From the NCBI GenBank assembly GCA_021811745.1, contig JAJZNH010000474.1:1-6663 (forward strand): a stretch of 6,663 nucleotides of DNA, read 5' to 3'. Position numbers and translations under genes: made by a program. The DNA is from Acidobacteriota bacterium (GTDB lineage: Bacteria > Acidobacteriota > Terriglobia > Terriglobales > Acidobacteriaceae). The notes under the pieces are model-generated. The model worked only from the letters and a program-made list of their open reading frames with translations. It made no database searches and had not been told where the DNA came from. Positions 1-6,220 of this stretch are shown piece by piece. Each line of letters starts with the position of its first letter. The first letter of the stretch is position 1.

Positions 1-1013
1 ATGCGGATACGGCGTTCCGCGGCCTCGTCTACGAAGCGATTGCGCGCTTCCGTCAGCATTTCGAGGGGGCGGAGCCGCTCCAGCTTGAACTCACGCTGAC
101 CTACGTCCAGCTCAGCCACCTCGATCAGGTCGCTCATCAAGTCGCTCAGCCGCTCAGCTTCGGTCCCCACGCTTGCCAGAATCTCGGCCTGCAGCGGCCG
201 CAATTCACCGCCGAATCCCTGGATGAGCGCATACAGCCCGCGCCGCAGTTGCAGCAGCGGGTCGCGCAGCTTGCGGCTGGCCACAGAAAGGAACTGCGTC
301 TTGAAGCGGTCGGCGTCCTGCAGGCTGGTTACATCCTCCAGCGTGGTCACGGCGCCCAGCAGGCGGCCTTCGGAGTCGCGCATGGGCGTGGTGCGCAGGC
401 GGTAGCTGCGCTCCTGCTGGCCGATGCGCATGGGCAAGAGGGACGCTTCTCCTTCGGCGGCCACCGCCTTTTGCATGGAGACGGCATCGCGGATCGCGTT
501 GAGAATTTTCTCGCCGCCGGGAGTGCTGGCCAGCGCCATGCGATCGGTAGCGGCCTCGCCCAGCAGCTCGGAGGCCGACTGATTCAGCTTCAGTACGTGG
601 CCCTTGCTGTCGGTGACGATGATGGGCTCGAAGATCGAGCGCAGTACAGCGTCGGAGAGCTGGAACTCCATCTGCCGGCGGCCTGCTTCCGTCTCGCGGA
701 GCTCGCGCAGCCGCATGGCGATGCGGCTCAGTTCGCTGGCCAAGAGACCGAAATCGTCGCGGCTGCGCCACTCAATCTGCTGCTCCAGGTTGCCCTCTGC
801 GATGCGGCGGGCGTCGCGCGCGAGCTGGTGGATCGGGCGCAGGACGAACACCACGGTGGCAATTGCCACCACTACCGCCAGCGAGGCACACCAGTAGGTC
901 AGCCTCGACTCTCCGGCTGCGGCCAGCGCGCGATGAGCCGCCACCGCCAGCGCTATGGTCAGGCCGGCCAGCAGAGTACAGCCGAGAATCAGTCGCTGGG
1001 ACAAATTAAGCAT
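1..1013 (-). CDS. HAMP-PAS sensor kinase lacking the H-box histidine (C-terminus outside window)
   Basis: This is a membrane sensor of the two-component kinase type; 337 codons are visible and the rest runs off the left edge. Residues about 7-30 and 40-58 are two membrane helices joined by only some ten residues, so there is no real periplasmic sensor. A HAMP linker (about 58-112) and a PAS domain (about 120-232, with IIVTDSKGHVLKLNQSA) follow. The dimerisation domain begins at FLSVAS (241-246) and its second helix ends near DLIEVAELD (295-303). Where family members read SHELRTP, this one reads SRKLRDP: the phospho-accepting His is Arg247 (codon 273-275). The ATP-binding domain is not in the window. 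The start is firm, since an in-frame TAA lies two codons upstream and GGAG precedes the ATG. It lies 90 bp downstream of the membrane protein gene on the same strand. It resembles KinB-like kinases, but the His loss suggests a pseudokinase or a protein-partner regulator. The domain calls are secure; the activity is unknown. Confidence 0.9.
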   Translation of the reverse strand, partial: MLNLSQRLILGCTLLAGLTIALAVAAHRALAAAGESRLTYWCASLAVVVAIATVVFVLRPIHQLARDARRIAEGNLEQQIEWRSRDDFGLLASELSRIAMRLRELRETEAGRRQMEFQLSDAVLRSIFEPIIVTDSKGHVLKLNQSASELLGEAATDRMALASTPGGEKILNAIRDAVSMQKAVAAEGEASLLPMRIGQQERSYRLRTTPMRDSEGRLLGAVTTLEDVTSLQDADRFKTQFLSVASRKLRDPLLQLRRGLYALIQGFGGELRPLQAEILASVGTEAERLSDLMSDLIEVAELDVGQREFKLERLRPLEMLTEARNRFVDEAAERRIR

Positions 1014-1023
1014 GATTTACGAT

Positions 1024-1027
1024 CTCC
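1024..1027 (-). promoter_or_regulatory. Ribosome binding site of the sensor kinase gene
   Basis: GGAG on the minus strand lies 10 nt before the ATG at 1013 and supports that start. The site lies beside and partly inside a small inverted repeat (TCCGC at 1025-1029, GCGGA at 1033-1037, loop of 3), which could mildly mask it in the mRNA. The masking is inference. Confidence 0.5.
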
Positions 1028-1103
1028 GCGTGGCGGAAAGGTTCTTCTCATTCTCTCGGATGCGGCCGGGGTATGCAAAGCGCCGATTGCGCATCGCGTG
1101 AAA

Positions 1104-2579
1104 TCACGGGATCGAGCAGACCGCCAGCAGTTGATTGTGCCAACGGCAATTGAGGCCCGCGGTCTGAGGCAAGGCGACCAGGACCCAGTCCACGCCGAAT
1201 TGCGCTTTGAGCCTCTCGAAGTCGGCGCTCCGGAAGTGCGGCCAGCCCTGTTCGGCCGTTACCTGCCGGTCCCAGGCCGGCGCCAGCTCCGGAACCTGGG
1301 TTACGGCAGCAGCATCCTTGACGGCGTCGGCCAACTGGCTGCGCTCGGCCAGGGCCCGGAAGCCGTGATAGTCCTCGCCAGGCGCTTGCAGATAATACGG
1401 ATTGAGAGCAAAGTAGGCGTCCACGGGCGTGTTGACACGGATCCAGGCAAAGGCCTGGAGCCACGGGTTCGAGGGCGCGCGCCCCGGCCATTCCAGGTGC
1501 TGGCTGCTGCTGAACTCTGCGCATTGGCTTGCAAGCATGCTGCCGTTCACAACCAGAAGAAACACGGTCCAGCGCCAGACGCTGGCTTTCAGCAGATATT
1601 TGCCGAGCAATGCTCCACCCACCAGCGTCATAAAAAAGTACACGAGCTGGAGGTAGCGCATGGGCTGAAGCGGGGTGAGTCGCACCAGCGAGGGCGGAGC
1701 CAGGATCACCATGGCCAGCGTCTGCTGAAAAACACCGTAGGCAAAGACCGCCAGGGCAAACCGCGCCAGCAGCCTGTTGCCGCGCCGCCGCGCCGCGCTC
1801 CACAAAAGCCAGAACAGCGCCAGCGGCGCCAGCGCGCCTAGCCACTCGTACCAGTGCCATTTGTACAGGTAGTAGTACGTGCGCGTATCGAGCGCCTTCT
1901 TCCACACCGGGTTGGCCGGTTCGAAAACCCAGTCGAGCGGGACCAGAGCGGGCATGGCGCGCTGGAAGGCGAATATCCACGCCGGCGCGGGATCGAGCAG
2001 TGCAATCGAGAGAAACAGGCTGAAGGAGATTCCCATCGCGGCCATGATGGGATGGAGAAGAAAGGCCGGAACCAGCAGGGCCGCGGCCGCCCTGCGCCGG
2101 CCCTCCAGTACATTTGCAACGGCCATCAGGATCAGGGCGGTGGCCAGGTTGCGCGGATGCAGGTGCTGGTCCATCAGATAGAGCGCCGTGCCCGAAACCG
2201 GGAGCGTGAACATGGCGCTCACCATCGCCACCGCCGCCCACTGCGCACGCGTATCGCGAAACAGGCTGCATGCAATCCTGTGGCACGCCCACAGTACAAC
2301 GAAAAGCGAGAGGAACTGGCACAGCAGTTCGGCCCAGGACACCGGGAGATGGGCGATGCGGATGAAGTCCGCAATCCAGCCGTCGAAGGTGGTGGCCTGT
2401 ACCTGCAGCCGGAAGAACCCGGAGTTGTACGGGTAAAGCGCGGGATTAAGATCGGCCTTGACTGCCGGCAGATAGATACCGTCGTCCTCGAGACCGGGAT
2501 GATAGCCCATCACGAGGAATCCGAGCACGGTCAGCAGCAAAATGAGTAAAAACCTGTTCAACCGCAGGCTGTGCTTCAA
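1104..2579 (-). CDS. Polytopic membrane protein, GT-C-like, with DUF6798-like C-terminal region
   Basis: This encodes 491 residues. One membrane helix (about 8-25) leads into a loop with the acidic motif EDDG (31-34). Acidic pairs in the first outer loop are typical of GT-C glycosyltransferases that use lipid-linked sugars. Further hydrophobic segments lie at about 82-105, 113-133, 145-158, 165-195, 245-262, 270-295, 305-325 and 335-350. A soluble tail (about 370-491) carries NTPVDAYFALNPYY and GEDYHGFRALAERS, which I recall from the DUF6798 family of unknown function. The TTG start at 2579 is chosen because GGGAG sits 8 nt upstream; the open frame can also begin at a TTG at 2594, but that codon abuts the GGGAG. 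The gene diverges from the GT2 gene and precedes the sensor kinase gene by 90 bp. A role in transferring sugar from a polyprenyl phosphate donor is inference from motif and neighbour. A non-enzymatic membrane role is equally possible. Confidence 0.82.
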   Translation of the reverse strand: MKHSLRLNRFLLILLLTVLGFLVMGYHPGLEDDGIYLPAVKADLNPALYPYNSGFFRLQVQATTFDGWIADFIRIAHLPVSWAELLCQFLSLFVVLWACHRIACSLFRDTRAQWAAVAMVSAMFTLPVSGTALYLMDQHLHPRNLATALILMAVANVLEGRRRAAAALLVPAFLLHPIMAAMGISFSLFLSIALLDPAPAWIFAFQRAMPALVPLDWVFEPANPVWKKALDTRTYYYLYKWHWYEWLGALAPLALFWLLWSAARRRGNRLLARFALAVFAYGVFQQTLAMVILAPPSLVRLTPLQPMRYLQLVYFFMTLVGGALLGKYLLKASVWRWTVFLLVVNGSMLASQCAEFSSSQHLEWPGRAPSNPWLQAFAWIRVNTPVDAYFALNPYYLQAPGEDYHGFRALAERSQLADAVKDAAAVTQVPELAPAWDRQVTAEQGWPHFRSADFERLKAQFGVDWVLVALPQTAGLNCRWHNQLLAVCSIP

Positions 2580-2644
2580 AAGACGGGCTCCCAATTCGCA
2601 GTAGGCAATGGACTCGCCGCAACGATAGAATCAATGCTATTCCG
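2580..2644. promoter_or_regulatory. Divergent promoter region between membrane protein and glycosyltransferase genes
   Basis: The 65 bp between two divergent starts must hold at least one promoter. On the plus strand TAGAAT (2626-2631) is a fair -10 box, but no convincing -35 box is seen. It would place transcription start only about 6-7 nt before the ATG at 2645. That ATG has no Shine-Dalgarno sequence, so the plus-strand mRNA may be nearly leaderless. No clear minus-strand box was found. The existence of a promoter is inferred from gene orientation; the individual box is weak. Confidence 0.35.
2588..2592 (-). promoter_or_regulatory. Ribosome binding site deciding the TTG start of the membrane protein gene
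   Basis: GGGAG on the minus strand is spaced 8 nt from the TTG at 2579. It favours that codon over the in-frame TTG at 2594, which lies immediately beside this sequence and has no purine-rich stretch ahead of it. Confidence 0.55.
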
Positions 2645-3448
2645 ATGACCCCGCGGACAACAATCTCCGTTCCCGCAGCAGCGCCCTATGAACTTCCGGC
2701 AGCGGGAATGTGCCTGGCGCTCGTGATTCCTACCCTAAACGAGGCCGCCAACATAGGAGAGATTCTCAGCCGCACCTGCGCGGTTCTCGATGCCGCCGCC
2801 ATCCCCTTCGAAATTGTGGTCGTGGACGACGACAGCCGCGACGGCACCGGCGCGATTGTTTCCGCCGCTGGCCGCAAGGATCCGCGAATCCGGCTGAAGG
2901 TGCGCAAAGGCGAGCGCGGTCTGGCAGGCGCCATTCTCGACGGCTGGCGCGAAACCGGCGCCGGCGTGCTGGGTGTGATCGACGCCGACGGCCAGCATCC
3001 CCCCGAACTGCTGCCCGCCCTCTATGGCGCCATCGCCGCCGGCCGCGATCTCGCCATCGGCAGCCGCTATATGCAGGGCGGCGGAATCGGCGACTGGAAT
3101 ACCGTCCGCAAGCTGCTCTCCTCGGCCGCGGTATGGGCCACACGGCCGCTCCAGAGGCGGGGCGCCCGGGCCCAGGATCCCATGTCGGGATACTTTCTTG
3201 TGCGTCGCGACTGCATCGATCGGATCGCCTTTCAGCGCACCGGCTTCAAACTGCTCCTCGAAGTCCTCGTCCGCGGGCGCGTGCGATCGGTGGAAGAGTT
3301 TCCCTTCGCCTTCGGCCTGCGTTCGCATGGCGACAGCAAAGCCAGCATGCGGGTGGGCTGGGATTATGCCCGATTGCTGGCGCGCCTCTATGCCGGCAAA
3401 TTCGGCTTGCGGCATCATCCGCGCGTGGACCCCAGCTTTGAAAGTTGA
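2645..3448 (+). CDS. Family 2 glycosyltransferase, polyprenyl-phosphate mannose synthase (DPM1)-like
   Basis: A 267-residue cytoplasmic or membrane-peripheral enzyme of the DPM1 type, which moves a sugar (mannose or glucose in known members) from a nucleotide donor to a polyprenyl phosphate. The GT-A fold motifs run in order: VIPTLNE (27-33), VVVDDDSRDGT (58-68), the metal-binding DAD in DADGQHPPELL (113-123), GSRY (139-142), DPMSGYF (178-184), GFKLLLE (200-206) and the closing LRSHGDSK (225-232). There is no C-terminal membrane or GtrA-like domain, so it is the short, soluble form. The first 21 residues are Ala/Pro-rich and precede the usual family start; Met22 (2708) is therefore an alternative start, and neither start has a good ribosome site. 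It diverges from the GT-C-like gene, which fits a donor-making partner. The exact sugar cannot be read from the sequence. Confidence 0.92.
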   Translation: MTPRTTISVPAAAPYELPAAGMCLALVIPTLNEAANIGEILSRTCAVLDAAAIPFEIVVVDDDSRDGTGAIVSAAGRKDPRIRLKVRKGERGLAGAILDGWRETGAGVLGVIDADGQHPPELLPALYGAIAAGRDLAIGSRYMQGGGIGDWNTVRKLLSSAAVWATRPLQRRGARAQDPMSGYFLVRRDCIDRIAFQRTGFKLLLEVLVRGRVRSVEEFPFAFGLRSHGDSKASMRVGWDYARLLARLYAGKFGLRHHPRVDPSFES

Positions 3449-3513
3449 AAGCGCGCTCCGGGAAGCAGCGGCCGCGTGGTCGGCGACCTGCTCTCTCAAG
3501 GGAAAGACTCCGA

Positions 3514-4239
3514 TTAAAGGGCAGGGAGCAGGCCGCGAAGAATCAGGAAGCACGCCACGCCGGCGAAGAACACCAGCGCCATGCGGATGCCGGGCTCACG
3601 GTTGACCTCGGGCACCAAATCGGTGGCGGCTACGTACAAGGCGACGCCGGCGGCAACCGGCAGCCCGTAGGGGACCCAGTGCGGCACCAACTCGATGACC
3701 AGCACGCCGGCGATGGTGGCGGCGGCCAGCATGATCGCCGCCCACAGGGCAGAGGTGCGGCTGCGGCCGCTGGCCAGCATGACGCTGGCCATTGTGAAGC
3801 CCTCGGGCGCCTTGTGCAGCACGATGGCCAGGAAGATCAGCCAGCCCAGCCAATTGGAGATCACGAAGCCCGAGCCGATGGCCACGCCGTCGAAGAGCGC
3901 GTGGGCGCTCAGTCCGGCTAGAACCGAGTAGCCTTTGCGTGCCGCTATAAATTCGCCGTGATGCGTCTCCTCGCCGTAGTGGAAATGCGCGTTGATCGTG
4001 TGCTCGAGGAGATGGATCACGCAGTAGCCGGCCATGATGAGGATGGGGGCAAGCCGCGCATTCAGCTTCATGCTCTCCGGGGCCATCTCCAGCAGCGCGG
4101 TTGCCATCAGGAAGCCTGCGCCGAGGGCGACGAAGTAGCGCAAATAGCGCTCCACACCGCGAGCGCGCACCAACGCCAGCCCGCCCGCCACATCGGCCAG
4201 CGCCGCGACGATTCCGAGAAGGATGGAGAGCTTCAGCAT
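3514..4239 (-). CDS. ZIP-family divalent metal transporter
   Basis: A 241-residue inner-membrane protein of the ZIP (SLC39/ZupT-like) family, which imports Zn, Fe or other divalent cations. About eight hydrophobic segments are visible. The two signature helices are clear: TM4 has HALFDGVAIGSG (113-124, with His113 and Asp117) and TM5 has HKAPEG (142-147, with His142 and Glu146), which together form the binuclear metal site in known members. The loop between TM3 and TM4 (80-95) is rich in His and Glu (His80, 85, 87, 93, 94), as expected for a metal-gathering loop. ATG at 4239 is preferred; an in-frame GTG at 4254 would add five residues, and a TAA two codons further up closes the frame. Neither start has a good ribosome site. 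The upstream region is the GGGRTCA repeat block. It is convergent with the GT2 gene. The metal specificity is not determined. Confidence 0.93.
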   Translation of the reverse strand: MLKLSILLGIVAALADVAGGLALVRARGVERYLRYFVALGAGFLMATALLEMAPESMKLNARLAPILIMAGYCVIHLLEHTINAHFHYGEETHHGEFIAARKGYSVLAGLSAHALFDGVAIGSGFVISNWLGWLIFLAIVLHKAPEGFTMASVMLASGRSRTSALWAAIMLAAATIAGVLVIELVPHWVPYGLPVAAGVALYVAATDLVPEVNREPGIRMALVFFAGVACFLILRGLLPAL

Positions 4240-4260
4240 GATGGCGAATCGCACGCGTTA

Positions 4261-4440
4261 GGGATCAGGGATCATGGATCAGGGATCATGGATCAGGGGT
4301 CAGGGGTCAGACTTCGTTTGTCTCACTTCTGTGGCCCGCTATTGGTCTGTGGCCCGCTACTGGCTACCAGCTACCGGCTTTGGCGTCGGTCCGATGTGGC
4401 TCGAAGCATCTGATCCCTGACCCCTGATCCCTGTCCCCTG
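4261..4440. repeat. Inverted array of GGGRTCA units with 22-bp stem
   Basis: On the plus strand, 4261-4309 holds seven units of the type GGGATCA or GGGGTCA, two of them shortened to GGATCA and two extended by T. On the opposite strand, 4411-4438 holds four such units. Positions 4290-4311 pair with 4409-4430 over 22 bp, with one G-T position (4306/4414), around a 97-nt loop. The element fills most of the gap between the YchF stop and the ZIP start, so read-through RNA from YchF would fold into it. It has no T-run and is not a standard intrinsic terminator. It could be a REP-like dispersed repeat, an RNA-processing or termination element, or recent slippage. GATC occurs seven times in the two arms. 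Confidence 0.85.
4329..4377 (+). repeat. Tandem repeats inside the loop of the inverted array
   Basis: Two copies of a 17-bp unit, at 4329-4345 and 4347-4363, start 18 bp apart. They differ at one base (CTGTGGCCCGCTA, then T or C, then TGG). The end of the second copy leads into three 7-bp units: CTACTGG (4357-4363), CTACCAG (4364-4370) and CTACCGG (4371-4377). No coding frame explains them. They look like slippage-derived or dispersed intergenic repeats. Confidence 0.8.
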
Positions 4441-4445
4441 TCTCT

Positions 4446-5531
4446 TCACCCCGAGTGGCGGATGTGCAGCACGTCGCCGTCCTGCACTACGTATTCTTTG
4501 CCTTCGAGCCGCAGCGTGCCGCGCGACCGGGCTGCGGCCTCGGAGCCTGCGTCCAGCAACTGATTCCAGCGGATGGTTTCGGCACGGATGAAGTGATGCT
4601 CGAGATCGGTGTGGATGACGCCCGCTGCCTGCGGCGCCTTGGCGCCTGCCGGAACCGTCCACGCGCGGCACTCGTCCTCGCCGGCGGTGAAAAAGCTGAT
4701 GAGGCCAAGCAACTCGTAGCTCTTGCGGATCAGCCGCACGAGGCCGCTCTCCTTCAGCCCGTAGCTGTCCAGAAAATCGGCCGCCTCTGCATCGTCCATC
4801 TCGGCCAGCTCGGCCTCCACCTTGCCGCAGATTGCAGTGGCGCCGGCATTGGGGCGGTGCGCTACTTCGTCGAGTTTGAAGCGGCCCACTGCCGATTCCA
4901 GGTCGGCGCCGAGTGTCGCGCTTTCGCCAATATTCAGCACATACAGAATGGGCTTTTGCGAGAGAAACATGAAACCCTTGATGAGCTTTTTCTCCTCCGC
5001 CGTCATCTCCAGTTCGCGCAGCGGCCGCTCCTTCTCGATCGACTCTTTGGAACGCAGCAGCAGGGCGTGCTCGCGCTCCAGGTCGGCCGTTCGGTCCTTC
5101 TTCAGGTCCTTACCCACGCGCTCCAGGCGCTTTTCAATCTGCCCCAGGTCGCTCACCATCAGGTCGAACTCGACGTTCTTGACATCGCGCAGCGGATCGA
5201 TGGGGCCGACGTGGGGAATGGCATCGTCTTCAAAGGCGCGCAGCACGTGGATAAGCGCGTCCACGTTGCGCAGGTTGGCGAGGAACGTGGTCTCCTTGAG
5301 CGCCTCCTGGCCAATGGCGGCGACGTCCACGTATTCCACCGAGGCGTAGGTGGTTTTCTTGGGTGAGTAGAGCGCGGAGAGCTTGTCGAGCCGCTCATCC
5401 GGCACGCGCGCCACACCGATGTGCGCCTCGCGCGGGTTCGAGTAGCCGCGCTCCTCCAACTTGGCTTTGGTCAGAATCCTGAACAACGCTGTCTTGCCTA
5501 CCTGCGGCAGGCCGATAATGCCGGTTCTCAT
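4446..5531 (-). CDS. ychF: YchF/OLA1-family P-loop ATPase with divergent G-domain
   Basis: A 361-residue ribosome-associated P-loop NTPase of the Obg-related YchF/OLA1 family (usual length about 363); characterised members prefer ATP and act in translation and stress responses. The P-loop is GLPQVGKT (7-14), against GLPNVGKS in typical members. The nucleotide-specificity motif is NIGE (200-203), matching the NxxE that replaces NKxD in this family. A charged helical stretch (about 121-185) is the coiled-coil insert. The C-terminal TGS-like domain (about 274-359) contains FFTAGEDECRAWTV, AAGVIH, FIRAE and LEGKEYVVQDGDV and is well conserved. The G2/G3 part is unusual: after EYVDVAAIG (66-74) the glycine-rich DIAGLV-GA-GEGLG segment of typical YchF is missing. 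The ATG at 5531 gives the correct family N-terminus; only a weak GGAA precedes it. It lies between the DUF4149-like and ZIP genes on the same strand. Confidence 0.94.
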   Translation of the reverse strand: MRTGIIGLPQVGKTALFRILTKAKLEERGYSNPREAHIGVARVPDERLDKLSALYSPKKTTYASVEYVDVAAIGQEALKETTFLANLRNVDALIHVLRAFEDDAIPHVGPIDPLRDVKNVEFDLMVSDLGQIEKRLERVGKDLKKDRTADLEREHALLLRSKESIEKERPLRELEMTAEEKKLIKGFMFLSQKPILYVLNIGESATLGADLESAVGRFKLDEVAHRPNAGATAICGKVEAELAEMDDAEAADFLDSYGLKESGLVRLIRKSYELLGLISFFTAGEDECRAWTVPAGAKAPQAAGVIHTDLEHHFIRAETIRWNQLLDAGSEAAARSRGTLRLEGKEYVVQDGDVLHIRHSG

Positions 5532-5574
5532 TGGCGTTCCATTGCGGTCCTCAACTGCTGCAGGACCATTCTCG

Positions 5575-5580
5575 ATAATA
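5575..5580 (-). promoter_or_regulatory. Possible -10 box for ychF
   Basis: TATTAT on the minus strand lies 43 nt before the ychF ATG, in the 155-bp gap after the DUF4149-like gene. No good -35 hexamer is found at the usual distance, so this rests on one AT-rich hexamer in GC-rich DNA. Confidence 0.25.
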
Positions 5581-5645
5581 GCCGAAGATGTCCCCGGTGG
5601 CTGGATCTGGGTCCGACATGTCCGGCTTTGGCTAGGGCCAGGGCG

Positions 5646-5664
5646 AGCGGCTTTCTGCGCCGCT
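5646..5664 (-). terminator. Weak hairpin after the DUF4149-like gene
   Basis: AGCGGC (5646-5651) and GCCGCT (5659-5664) form a perfect 6-bp stem with a 7-nt loop, just past the stop of the DUF4149-like gene. There is no T-run on either side. It is at best a weak or factor-dependent termination signal and may be chance in GC-rich sequence. Confidence 0.2.
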
Positions 5665-5686
5665 TTCAGGAAGGGAGCGAAGGCGT

Positions 5687-6220
5687 TCAGCGGCTGGGCA
5701 TCGGCTCGGCGGCCAGCGGAGCCGGGACGGCCACGCGATGCGACTCCGCCCAAGCCACCAGAATCACGGTCGTCAGCCCCATCAGATCGATGACTTCCTC
5801 GACCAACTCACTGCGGTTGTGGAGGCGATTGAAATCCGCCACATTAGGGTTGCTGGCATCGGCAGCGTCAATGGCGCCTCCGGCGGCGATGCGGTCGCGC
5901 TCCATGGCAGGAATGATGCCAAACTGCGAATAGACAGTGCAGCCGATCATGGCCAGCAGCAGCGCCATGGGCAGCAGCACGGCGCGCGGATCGTAGATGC
6001 GCAAGGCCGGCGCCAGCGCCAGCACCGCCATGGCGATCAGCCCGGACGCCAGACCCATTCCATGTAGAATGCGCAGCAGTGCACCCACGATGGTGCCGGC
6101 CAGATGCGTGTCCGGCATCAGCCGCGTGAACACAACCGCGGCAACGATGGGGAAGAAAATCTCCGCGCCCAGCCAGACGATGAGCGCCAGATACAGCAGC
6201 GCGCGCAATAGAGTTCTCAT
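5687..6220 (-). CDS. DUF4149-like (TMEM205-type) four-helix membrane protein
   Basis: This encodes 177 residues with four hydrophobic segments at about 7-32, 41-70, 79-102 and 141-160. Between the third and fourth is a polar region (104-138) ending in NRLHNRSEL. The opening pattern, with WLGAEIFFPIVAAVVF in TM1 and an AGTIVG stretch entering TM2, matches my recollection of the DUF4149 family, related to eukaryotic TMEM205. Its biochemical function is not established. The ATG at 6220 places the first helix right after a short basic N-terminus (MRTLLR). The frame stays open back to 6388, but the extension is Arg-rich without family character and is probably non-coding. The ribosome site is weak. 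ychF follows 155 bp downstream on the same strand; no functional link is evident. Confidence 0.78.
   Translation of the reverse strand: MRTLLRALLYLALIVWLGAEIFFPIVAAVVFTRLMPDTHLAGTIVGALLRILHGMGLASGLIAMAVLALAPALRIYDPRAVLLPMALLLAMIGCTVYSQFGIIPAMERDRIAAGGAIDAADASNPNVADFNRLHNRSELVEEVIDLMGLTTVILVAWAESHRVAVPAPLAAEPMPSR

Noticed and set aside
249..1841. A 530-codon plus-strand open frame
   Set aside because: It runs antisense across two well-supported genes and the gap between them. Its composition (rich in Gln, Arg, His and Gly) is that of a high-GC shadow frame, and no family motif is seen.
1048..2322. A 424-codon minus-strand open frame overlapping the membrane protein gene
   Set aside because: It is another frame of the same strand with no domain motifs or regular membrane helices; the 1104-2579 frame has clear helices and a recognisable tail.
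3449..3513. Bidirectional terminator in the convergent gap
   Set aside because: The only stem seen (GGTC/GACC at 3478-3488) is four to five bp with no T-run, too weak to call.
4261..4440. CRISPR array
   Set aside because: Units are 6-8 bp, contiguous and in both orientations, with no unique spacers and no cas gene nearby.
4455..5366. A 303-codon plus-strand open frame
   Set aside because: It lies wholly antisense to ychF and shows no independent motifs.
5532..5753. N-terminal extension of YchF in the same open frame
   Set aside because: The family starts right before the P-loop. The added 74 residues are Pro/Ala/Arg-rich without homology and overlap the end of the DUF4149-like gene.
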